From Clostridium vitabionis (GTDB lineage: Bacteria; Bacillota; Clostridia; Lachnospirales; Lachnospiraceae): a DNA stretch of 64,000 bases. Below are positions 25,795 through 33,032 of this stretch, in pieces. Position numbers and translations under genes: made by a program. Below the pieces are notes generated by a model. It worked only from the letters and a program-made list of their open reading frames with translations, had not been told where the DNA came from and did not search any database. The stretch lies in contig NZ_JADKQA010000001.1 in assembly GCF_015351765.1 (NCBI RefSeq), positions 690,394 to 754,393 of the forward strand, read 5' to 3'. Position 1 is the first letter of the stretch, and every line of letters starts with the position of its first letter.

Positions 25795-26729
25795 GTCTTC
25801 AGCACTACATCACAGCCAGATTTCACGGAGAGAAACGGGGAGAAATCTCCGCCTACGACCGGCTTCTGATCGCGCGGGCGGTGAACCGCCCGCGGATCCG
25901 GGAATTTATCGGTGCGCTCTTTGACGATTTCCTGGAGCTTTCCGGTGACCGCCTGGGCGGCGACGACAAGGCTATCCTCGGGGGGATCGGTTTCTTCGGT
26001 TCTCTTCCTGTTACGGTGATCGGCCATCACAAGGAGAGGGACGCGGAGGAAAATGTCGCGGCGAATTTCGGCATGGCGGGTCCCGAGGGCTACCGGAAGG
26101 CGCTGCGCCTGATGAAGGAGGCGGAGAAGTTCCACCGGCCGGTGATCACCCTGGTCGATACGCCGGGAGCCTATCCCGGGAAAGAGGCGGAGGAAAACGG
26201 GATCAGCGCCGCGATCGCGGAGAATCTTGCCCAGATGAGCCATCTCCATACACCGGTGGTTACCCTCATTACCGGCGAGGGGAACAGCGGGGGCGCACTC
26301 GGCATCGCGGTCGCGGACCGTGTGCTGATGCTGGAAAATGCCGTCTACTCGATCCTCTCGCCGGAGGGATTTTCCAGTATTCTCTGGAAGGACGGCACCA
26401 TGGTCCGGGAGGCCTGCGAGGTCATGGGCATGACGGCCGAAGCTCTCCTTACGGACGGCCTGGTCGACCGGATTATCCCCGAGCCGGCGGGCGGCATCCA
26501 GAATGACCCGGATGCCGGATTTGCACGGATCCGGGAGATTCTCGGGGAGGAACTCCCCCGCCTCATGGCGCTTCCGGAGGAGGAGCTGCTTGGACGCCGG
26601 TATGAAAAGTTCCGCTCTGTGGGAAGACCAGGCGGTATCGGCGCTTCCGCAGGCCGAAAAGACAGGATAATTTCCCGCCGGGAGGACGCTCCGGAAGGCG
26701 GGGGAGAGAAAGAGGAGAAGACAGGATGA
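25791..26729 (+). CDS. accA: Acetyl-CoA carboxyltransferase alpha subunit
   Basis: A 312-residue partner of AccD. Typical stretches are ELSGDRLGGDDKAILGGIG, TLVDTPGAYPGKEAEENG and ITGEGNSGGALGIAVAD, with SILSPEGFSSILWKD. After residue 265 the C terminus is a variable charged tail. It overlaps accD at its start and fabH at its end by four bases each, which fits equal synthesis of the subunits. Confidence 0.95.
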   Translation: MSLQHYITARFHGEKRGEISAYDRLLIARAVNRPRIREFIGALFDDFLELSGDRLGGDDKAILGGIGFFGSLPVTVIGHHKERDAEENVAANFGMAGPEGYRKALRLMKEAEKFHRPVITLVDTPGAYPGKEAEENGISAAIAENLAQMSHLHTPVVTLITGEGNSGGALGIAVADRVLMLENAVYSILSPEGFSSILWKDGTMVREACEVMGMTAEALLTDGLVDRIIPEPAGGIQNDPDAGFARIREILGEELPRLMALPEEELLGRRYEKFRSVGRPGGIGASAGRKDRIISRREDAPEGGGEKEEKTG

Positions 26730-27667
26730 CAGAGCAGCTGAGACTTCTCGGGATGGGGATGGCCGTGCCGGACAAGGTCATGGCCAACGAAGATTTTGAA
26801 AAAATCGTGGACACCTCGGACGCCTGGATCCGGGAGCGGACGGGAATCCGGGAGCGGCGCTTCATCGGGGAGGGGAGCCTCACGGAACTCGCCGCGGAGG
26901 CCTCGCGGAAGGCAATCGCGCGCGCCGGGATCGCTCCGGAGGAGATCGGGCTCGTCATCTGCGCGACGGCAACCCCGGAGAGGGCTGTCCCAGCCACCGC
27001 CTGCATGCTTCAGAAGAAGCTGCGTATCCCGGCAGGGACACCGGCATTCGACATCAACGCCGCCTGCACCGGCTTTATCTACGCGATGGCGGCTGCCCAG
27101 GCCATGCTCCCGGCCATCAGAGGAAAATACGCGCTTCTTATCGGCGCGGAGGAGGTCTCGAAGATTCTCGACATGGCTGACCGGGGAACCTGTGTGCTCT
27201 TCGGCGACGGCGCCGGCGCGGCGGTTGCCGGGGTGACCGGAAAACCCGGAACCCGCGTCAGGATTTTCGCGGACGGGGACGAGGAAGCGCTCTCCTGCGG
27301 CGGATACGGGGGAGAGGACCGGCATCTGAGGATGGACGGGAGGAAGGTCTTCCGCTTTGCCGTATCCCGGCTGGAGGGAGAGATCCGCGCCCTGGAGGAG
27401 GAGACCGGGATTCCGGTCTCCGGCATTGATTATGTCATCTGCCACCAGGCCAATGCCCGGATTCTGGATCATGTCCGCCGGAAATTCGGCCTGCCGGAGG
27501 AGAAGCTCTATGTCAATCTCGACCGGTATGGCAATACCAGCGCGGCGTCCATCCCGATCGCGCTCGCCGAGATGGCGGAGCGGAGGATGCTGGCGCCGGG
27601 AAAGCGCGCCTTTGCTGTCGGCTTCGGCGCGGGACTGACCTGGGGAAGCTGTTATCTTGAGTTCTGA
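26726..27667 (+). CDS. fabH: 3-Oxoacyl-ACP synthase III
   Basis: A 313-residue condensing enzyme that starts chain synthesis by joining acetyl-CoA (or a branched starter) to malonyl-ACP. The Cys-His-Asn triad is Cys114 (NAACTGF), His240 (CHQAN) and Asn270 (YGNTS). Length is typical. It sits between the acc genes and fabK, unlike the more usual fabH-first order of Gram-positive fab clusters. Confidence 0.95.
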   Translation: MTEQLRLLGMGMAVPDKVMANEDFEKIVDTSDAWIRERTGIRERRFIGEGSLTELAAEASRKAIARAGIAPEEIGLVICATATPERAVPATACMLQKKLRIPAGTPAFDINAACTGFIYAMAAAQAMLPAIRGKYALLIGAEEVSKILDMADRGTCVLFGDGAGAAVAGVTGKPGTRVRIFADGDEEALSCGGYGGEDRHLRMDGRKVFRFAVSRLEGEIRALEEETGIPVSGIDYVICHQANARILDHVRRKFGLPEEKLYVNLDRYGNTSAASIPIALAEMAERRMLAPGKRAFAVGFGAGLTWGSCYLEF

Positions 27668-27694
27668 CCGCGGAAGCGGGGCAAGGAGAGAGTG

Positions 27695-28642
27695 ATGAAG
27701 TACCTCAATGAAATTCTCGGGATCCGGTATCCCTTTATCCAGGGCGGGATGGCCAATATCGCCACCGGCGAGTTCGCGGCGGCGGTATCCAACGCCGGCG
27801 CGATGGGCCTCATCGGCACCGGCGGCATGAACGCCGAGGAACTGCTGAAAAATATCCGGCGCTGCCGTGAGCTCACGGATAAGCCGTTCGGCGTCAACCT
27901 CATGCTGCTCAATCCGGAGACCGACCAGATGGCGGATATCGTCGTCCGCGAGCACATCCCGTTTGTGACCACGGGGGCGGGGATGCCGGGAAAGTATATC
28001 GGCCGGTGGAAGGAGAACGGGATCCTTGTCGCCCCGGTGATTTCCAGCGTGCTGATGGCGAAGCGGATGGTCCGGGACGGCGCGGACTTCATCATCGCCG
28101 AGGGGATGGAGAGCGGCGGCCACATCGGAGAAATGACGACCATGGCGCTTGTTCCGCAGATGGTTGACGGCGTCGACGTCCCGGTCATCGCGGCAGGCGG
28201 GATCGCCGACGGGAGAGGCGTGGCGGCGGCATTTGCCCTCGGCGCCTGCGGGATCCAGATGGGAACCTGCCTGCTGGTCAGCGAGGAATGCCCGGTTCAT
28301 GAGAATTATAAGAAGGCACTCTTAAAGGCCGGAGACAATGCCACCTGCGTGACCGGGCGGTCGGTGAATGCGGATACCCGCATCATCCGGAACCGGATGG
28401 CGAGAAAATACCTTGCCCTGGAAAAGGGCGGGGCTGAGCGGATGGAACTGGAAAAGTATACGCTGGGATCCCTCCGGCGGGCTGTCTTCGACGGCGATGT
28501 CGAGACCGGGTCGCTGATGGCCGGACAGGACTGCGGGGAGCTTAAGTCAATCCGGCCGCTCGCGGAGATTTTCCGGGACATGGCGGAGGGCGCCGAGTCG
28601 GCTGCCCGGAATCTCGCGGATCAAGCGTCCGCCTGGGGGTGA
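27695..28642 (+). CDS. fabK: Enoyl-ACP reductase II (FMN-dependent)
   Basis: A 315-residue TIM-barrel flavoprotein that reduces the enoyl double bond in the last step of each cycle. It resembles FabK/nitronate monooxygenases: YPFIQGGMANIATGEFAAAV, GTGGMNAEELL, EGMESGGHIGE with the FMN/active-site His, and VPVIAAGGIADGRG. No fabI is nearby, so FabK is the likely sole enoyl reductase; such enzymes resist triclosan. ATG 27695 is preferred to the GTG just before it; AAGGAG is upstream. Confidence 0.93.
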   Translation: MKYLNEILGIRYPFIQGGMANIATGEFAAAVSNAGAMGLIGTGGMNAEELLKNIRRCRELTDKPFGVNLMLLNPETDQMADIVVREHIPFVTTGAGMPGKYIGRWKENGILVAPVISSVLMAKRMVRDGADFIIAEGMESGGHIGEMTTMALVPQMVDGVDVPVIAAGGIADGRGVAAAFALGACGIQMGTCLLVSEECPVHENYKKALLKAGDNATCVTGRSVNADTRIIRNRMARKYLALEKGGAERMELEKYTLGSLRRAVFDGDVETGSLMAGQDCGELKSIRPLAEIFRDMAEGAESAARNLADQASAWG

Positions 28643-28646
28643 GGCG

Positions 28647-29612
28647 ATGAAAACAGCAGTTCTTTATGCCGGCCAGGGAAGCCAGAGGGTCGGAATGGGA
28701 AAGGATTTTTACGCGCAGGTGCCGGATTTCCGCTGGGTTCTCGACCGGGCGGCGGCTTTCGTGGATTTTGACCTTCTCGAAACGATGTTTGTGGGACCCG
28801 AGGATGTCCTTGGCGAGACCAGCCGTACACAGCCGGCGCTCGCGGCCTTTGCCGCGGGTATCACGGAGATTCTCCGGCGGCGGGCGATTTTCCCGTCATA
28901 CACGGCAGGGCTTTCGCTTGGGGAATACAGCGCGCTCTATGCTTCGGGCGTCCTCGACCTGGAAACCCTGATGAAGGCCACCGCTTTCCGCGGCGATGCG
29001 ATGCGCCGCGCCGGGGAGCACTGTGATACGATGATGGTCGCCCTCATGGGCGCGGGCGCGGAGCTCGCGGAGAAAGTCTGCGCCGAAGCCCGCGAGGAGG
29101 CGGGAAAAGCCGGAGAGCCCTGCCGGGTATTTGTCTCCAACTATAATTCTCCGGAGCAGAATGTAATTTCCGGCGACCGGGCGGCGGTCCTCCGCGCGGT
29201 GGAGGGCGCAAAGCGCGCGGGGATCCGGCGATGCCTCCCGCTCAGGGTAAGCTCGGCGTTCCACACACCGGTCATGGCGCCGGCGGCGGCGGAGCTTCGG
29301 AATTACGCATCCTCGATGACACTTCATCCGATGCAGGTGCCGGTGGTCTTTAATGTGACCGGGGAGACCCTTCGGGAAGCGGGAACCGCCGGTGAGGCGG
29401 ACGGCATCCGGAGGATGATGGCAGAGCAGGTGGTGACGGGCGTCCGGATGGCGCAGACCATCCGTTTTCTCGCGGACCACGGCACAGATACCTTCATCGA
29501 GGTCGGCCCGGGAAAGGCGGTCTCCGGCTTTGTGAAGAAGACGGCGCCGGGACTCCGGACCATCACGATCGATACGGTAAGCGACCTGGAAAAGCTGGAT
29601 GACCTGATCTGA
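28647..29612 (+). CDS. fabD: Malonyl-CoA:ACP transacylase
   Basis: A 321-residue enzyme that loads malonyl groups onto AcpP. Nucleophile Ser90 is in GLSLGEY, and catalytic His206 is in SAFHTPVM. The start has the expected TAVLYAGQGSQRVGMG. It lies four bases after fabK and eleven before fabG. The length is slightly above the usual ~310 residues. Confidence 0.94.
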   Translation: MKTAVLYAGQGSQRVGMGKDFYAQVPDFRWVLDRAAAFVDFDLLETMFVGPEDVLGETSRTQPALAAFAAGITEILRRRAIFPSYTAGLSLGEYSALYASGVLDLETLMKATAFRGDAMRRAGEHCDTMMVALMGAGAELAEKVCAEAREEAGKAGEPCRVFVSNYNSPEQNVISGDRAAVLRAVEGAKRAGIRRCLPLRVSSAFHTPVMAPAAAELRNYASSMTLHPMQVPVVFNVTGETLREAGTAGEADGIRRMMAEQVVTGVRMAQTIRFLADHGTDTFIEVGPGKAVSGFVKKTAPGLRTITIDTVSDLEKLDDLI

Positions 29613-29623
29613 GGAGGTGCGCG

Positions 29624-30376
29624 ATGAGCGAGCGAAAGCTTTTTGGGAAAACCGCCCTGGTTACCGGCGGAAGCCGCGGAATTGGCCGGGCATGCTGCCT
29701 GGCCCTGGCGGAAGCCGGCGCGGATCTTGTGATCAACTATGCCGGGAATGCCGCTGAGGCGGAAAATACGAGGGCGCTCTGCGAGCAGATGGGTGTCCGC
29801 GCCGTCACGGTTAAGGCCCATGTGGAAAGTGCGGCGGAGTGCGACGAGCTCTTTGCGGCGACAAAGGCATTTTCCGATACCCTCGATATCCTCGTCTGCA
29901 ACGCGGGGATCACGCGCGACGACCTGATTCTCCGCATGAGCGACGAGAAATACCGCGAGGTTACCGGGGTCTGCCTGGACGGCACCTTCAACTGTATGAA
30001 GCGCGCGGCCAAGCGGATGCTCAGGCAGCGAAGCGGACGGATCATCGCGATGTCCAGCATCGTCGGCCTGCGCGGCAATGCGGGGCAGGTGAACTACGCG
30101 GCGGCGAAGGCCGGGGTGATCGGCATGGCAAAATCCCTGGCGAAGGAGCTCGCCTCCCGGGGGATCACGGTCAATGCCGTCGCGCCGGGCTTTATCGACA
30201 CGGATATGACGAAGGCCATGCCGGAGGCGGCGGAGGAAGCCGCGATCCGGGCAATCCCGATGGGGCACGCCGGAAAGCCGGAGGATGTGGCGGCGGCGGT
30301 GCTGTTCTTTGCACTTCCGGACAGCGGCTACATCACGGGACAGGTGCTTGCCGTGGACGGCGGCATGGCCGTTTGA
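29624..30376 (+). CDS. fabG: 3-Oxoacyl-ACP reductase
   Basis: A 250-residue short-chain dehydrogenase that uses NADPH to reduce 3-oxoacyl-ACP. The cofactor loop is TGGSRGIG (14-21), and the catalytic set is Ser145, Tyr158 and Lys162 in NYAAAKAG. NAGITRDDLI and GFIDTDMT are typical of FabG rather than other dehydrogenases. GAGGTG precedes the ATG. Confidence 0.94.
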   Translation: MSERKLFGKTALVTGGSRGIGRACCLALAEAGADLVINYAGNAAEAENTRALCEQMGVRAVTVKAHVESAAECDELFAATKAFSDTLDILVCNAGITRDDLILRMSDEKYREVTGVCLDGTFNCMKRAAKRMLRQRSGRIIAMSSIVGLRGNAGQVNYAAAKAGVIGMAKSLAKELASRGITVNAVAPGFIDTDMTKAMPEAAEEAAIRAIPMGHAGKPEDVAAAVLFFALPDSGYITGQVLAVDGGMAV

Positions 30377-30393
30377 CTTGAGAGGAAAAGAAT

Positions 30394-31677
30394 ATGAGGG
30401 AAGACAGGCATAGAGTTGTTGTGACCGGCATGGGGATTCTCTGTGCGATCGGCAATCATCCGGCCGAGGTGATGGACGCTGTCCGCGCGGGAAAGGCCGG
30501 GATCGCCCCGATCACCGCGTACGACGCCGCGGAGATGAAAGTAAAACTCGCCGGCGAGGTGAAGAACCCGGGATTTGAACAGTACATTCCCGCGCACGAC
30601 CTGCGGAGAATGGACCGCTGTATGAAGTTTGCGCTATCGGCGGCTGTCCAGGCGATGACATCCGCGGGCATAGATCCGGTTCCGGAGAAGAAAAGCCCGG
30701 AGGATGCCGCGCGGGAATACCGGGAGAGAAGCCGGTGGGGCGTCCTCATCGGGAGCGGCATCGGCGGGATTTCCACGATTGAGGAAAATGCGCGCCGGGG
30801 AATGGAAAAGGGGTACGACCGCATTTCCCCGTACATGATCCCCGGCTGCATCATCAACATGACCGCGGGCAATATCGCGATCCGCTACGGCCTGCACGGC
30901 CTTTGCGATTCCACGGTGAGCGCCTGCTCAAGCTCCGCGAATGCGATCGGGGACAGCTTCCGCCAGATCGCCGACGGTTATGCCGACCTCATGGTGGCCG
31001 GCGGTGCCGAGGCGGCGATCACCCCGCTCTGCATGGGCGGATTTACGAGCATGCGCGCCCTCTCTACCTCCGATGACCCGCGCCGCGCTTCCATCCCCTT
31101 TGACCGGGAGAGAAACGGCTTTGTCATGGGAGAGGGCGGCGCTGTCCTCGTGCTGGAGGCCCTTGAGCACGCGAAGGCCCGCGGCGCGAAGATCTACGGC
31201 GAGATCACCGGCTACGGGACAGCCTGCGATGCCTTCCACATCACCCAGCCGGATCCGGAAGGGCTCGGCGCCGCGCTGAGCATGGAAATGGCGATGCGGG
31301 AGGCGGGAATCCGCCCGGAGGATGTGGACTATATCAACGCCCACGGCACGTCGACGAAGATGAATGACCGCTGCGAGACGGCGGCCATCCGCCGCGCCCT
31401 CGGCGATGCGGCGGAACATACCGCGGTGAGCTCAACAAAATCCATGACCGGACACGCACTGGGCGCAAGCGGCGCCATCGAGGCGGTGATCACGCTTCTC
31501 GCGATGCGGAATTCGTTTGTGCCGCCGACGGTGGGGTATCAGGTTCCGGATCCGGACTGCGGCCTTGACTACGTGCCGAATGTGGGGCGGGAGATGGAGA
31601 TCCGCAATGCCCTCTCCAATTCCTTCGGCTTTGGCGGGCATGATGTGACACTGGCCTTCCGCCGGTGGGAGGACTGA
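30394..31677 (+). CDS. fabF: 3-Oxoacyl-ACP synthase II
   Basis: A 427-residue chain-extending condensing enzyme. The Cys-His-His triad is Cys178 (SACSSSANA), His318 (NAHGTST) and His355 (TGHALGASG). The N terminus VVVTGMGILCAIG is canonical. It may also set product length at low temperature, as FabF does elsewhere. It lies 17 bases after fabG with GAGGAAAAG before the ATG. Confidence 0.95.
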   Translation: MREDRHRVVVTGMGILCAIGNHPAEVMDAVRAGKAGIAPITAYDAAEMKVKLAGEVKNPGFEQYIPAHDLRRMDRCMKFALSAAVQAMTSAGIDPVPEKKSPEDAAREYRERSRWGVLIGSGIGGISTIEENARRGMEKGYDRISPYMIPGCIINMTAGNIAIRYGLHGLCDSTVSACSSSANAIGDSFRQIADGYADLMVAGGAEAAITPLCMGGFTSMRALSTSDDPRRASIPFDRERNGFVMGEGGAVLVLEALEHAKARGAKIYGEITGYGTACDAFHITQPDPEGLGAALSMEMAMREAGIRPEDVDYINAHGTSTKMNDRCETAAIRRALGDAAEHTAVSSTKSMTGHALGASGAIEAVITLLAMRNSFVPPTVGYQVPDPDCGLDYVPNVGREMEIRNALSNSFGFGGHDVTLAFRRWED

Positions 31678-31687
31678 GGAGGTTTCG

Positions 31688-32113
31688 ATGGAATTTAGCG
31701 CTGAGGAAATCATGAAAATCCTGCCGCACCGCTATCCAATGCTTCTCGTGGACCGGATCACGGCCTGCGAGCCCGGCATCTGCGCGGACGGCATGAAATG
31801 TGTCAGCATGAATGAGATGACCTTCTGCGGGCATTTTCCGGAGTATCCGGTCATGCCCGGCGTTCTCATTCTCGAGGCTCTCGCCCAGACCGGCGCGGTG
31901 GCCATCCTGACCCTGGACGAATTCAAGGGGAAAATCCCCCTGTTCGGCGGCGTGAAAAATGCCCGCTTCCGCGGCCAGGTGCGGCCGGGAGACCGGATGG
32001 AGCTCCACTGCGAGCTGACGAAGCGGAAAGGCCAGGTCGGCATCGGGAAGGCGGTGGCTAAGGTCGACGGGAAGGTGGTGTGCAGCGCCGAGCTGATGTT
32101 TGTGATCCGGTAA
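31688..32113 (+). CDS. fabZ: 3-Hydroxyacyl-ACP dehydratase
   Basis: A 141-residue hotdog-fold dehydratase. The catalytic His49 is in FCGHFPEYPVMPGVL, and Glu63 in LILEALAQ. ILPHRYPMLLVDRI is the normal start. It makes enoyl-ACP for FabK. No fabM or fabA was found in the window, so how unsaturated chains form here is not shown. It is the last gene of the operon. Confidence 0.95.
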   Translation: MEFSAEEIMKILPHRYPMLLVDRITACEPGICADGMKCVSMNEMTFCGHFPEYPVMPGVLILEALAQTGAVAILTLDEFKGKIPLFGGVKNARFRGQVRPGDRMELHCELTKRKGQVGIGKAVAKVDGKVVCSAELMFVIR

Positions 32114-32125
32114 GCCCCGGCAGAC

Positions 32126-32172
32126 GCCCGCCAGCATACGGGGGATACCTGCAAAGCCATCCGCAGGCGGGC
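32126..32172 (+). terminator. Possible terminator of the fab operon
   Basis: GCCCGCC near 32126 can pair with GGCGGGC near 32172 around a 34-base loop. There is no T run, so termination strength is uncertain. The inner bases GCAAAGCC-TCCGCA (32151-32166) recur at 46121-46136. Confidence 0.4.
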
Positions 32173-32247
32173 GGCAGCGGGTTTCCCCCGCATATTCTGC
32201 ACAGTATCATAAGAATAAACCTATATGCAATATAATTCAATTTAATC

Positions 32248-32275
32248 TTGACAAAAATTACACACGAACTAAAAT
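32248..32275 (+). promoter_or_regulatory. Promoter of the TRAP transporter operon
   Basis: TTGACA (32248-32253) and TAAAAT (32270-32275) with a 16-base spacer. The start is about 32282. Confidence 0.8.
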
Positions 32276-32281
32276 AAGCCG

Positions 32282-32516
32282 TGTTCGCCGGAAATCGAAC
32301 TGATCCCCCAAGAGGGGATGGTGCGCAGCAAGCTGCACGAAGTTACGCGGAAAGTTTGGAATCGTGTGTTCGTCCCCCGGTCTTTGGACCGGGGGACTTT
32401 CCGTCTTCCGTGCGGCGCCGTTTTTTTCCGGCCGGGGGGCGCGGTGATGGCCCCCGCGCCGTGCCGCGGCAGGCTTCGGCAATCGGCGAAGATTCATCTG
32501 AGGGAGGAAAAGTCCT
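32282..32516 (+). promoter_or_regulatory. Structured 5' leader of the TRAP operon, class not recognised
   Basis: About 235 bases lie between promoter and dctQ-like gene. Hairpins seen: GTTCG/CGAAC at 32283-32299; ATCCCC/GGGGAT at 32303-32319; GCAGC/GCTGC at about 32325-32336; and an 11-bp stem with loop TTTG at 32372-32397, followed by TTT. AACT (32298) and AGTT (32341) could close a three-way junction around the second and third hairpins. A second T run is at 32429-32435. This pattern fits an attenuator or riboswitch, but no known class was matched. It explains most of the 403-base gap. Confidence 0.45.
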
Positions 32517-33032
32517 ATGAAGTTTTACAGAAAACTGATGCAGGTGGTGACCTGGGTGGAAAATTTCGTCCTCGCGGCCTCCATGCTGCTCGTGCTTGCC
32601 CTGACCTTCGGCAATGTTGTCGCGAGGAAGCTGTTCAGCCATTCCTGGGGATTCACGGAGGAGATTACCGTCGCGGCCTTTGTCCTGATTTCCCTTCTCG
32701 GTGCCGGTGTGGCGTCGGGGGAGGGCGGCCTCGTCAACCTGAACCTCGTTCCGGACCGGGTGAGCCCGGCGAAGCAGAGGGTACTCCGGATCATCTCCGC
32801 GATTCTCTGCCTGGCCTATTCCATCGTCCTGACCTATGAGGGGATCGGGCGGATGATTGACGACCATACGCTCACGCCGATTCTGCATATTCCGAAATTC
32901 CTGTTCTGGGGATTTGTCGTGATCGGCGGCATTTCCCTTACCCTGCACCTGATTCTTGCGCTTCTGAATGACCTGTCCGGAAGCCATCCGGCGGGCGGGA
33001 GTGCCCCCGCTGAGGGAGGTGAAAAGCGATGA
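32517..33032 (+). CDS. TRAP transporter small membrane subunit (DctQ family)
   Basis: A 171-residue protein with four hydrophobic segments: about 17-37, 50-70, 90-112 and 128-150. Family features are EEITVAAFVLISLLGAGVA in the second. DctQ subunits pair with the large DctM permease in secondary uptake of organic acids driven by an ion gradient. GAGGGAGGAAAAG precedes the ATG. It overlaps the next gene by ATGA, so the pair is translated together. Confidence 0.88.
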   Translation: MKFYRKLMQVVTWVENFVLAASMLLVLALTFGNVVARKLFSHSWGFTEEITVAAFVLISLLGAGVASGEGGLVNLNLVPDRVSPAKQRVLRIISAILCLAYSIVLTYEGIGRMIDDHTLTPILHIPKFLFWGFVVIGGISLTLHLILALLNDLSGSHPAGGSAPAEGGEKR

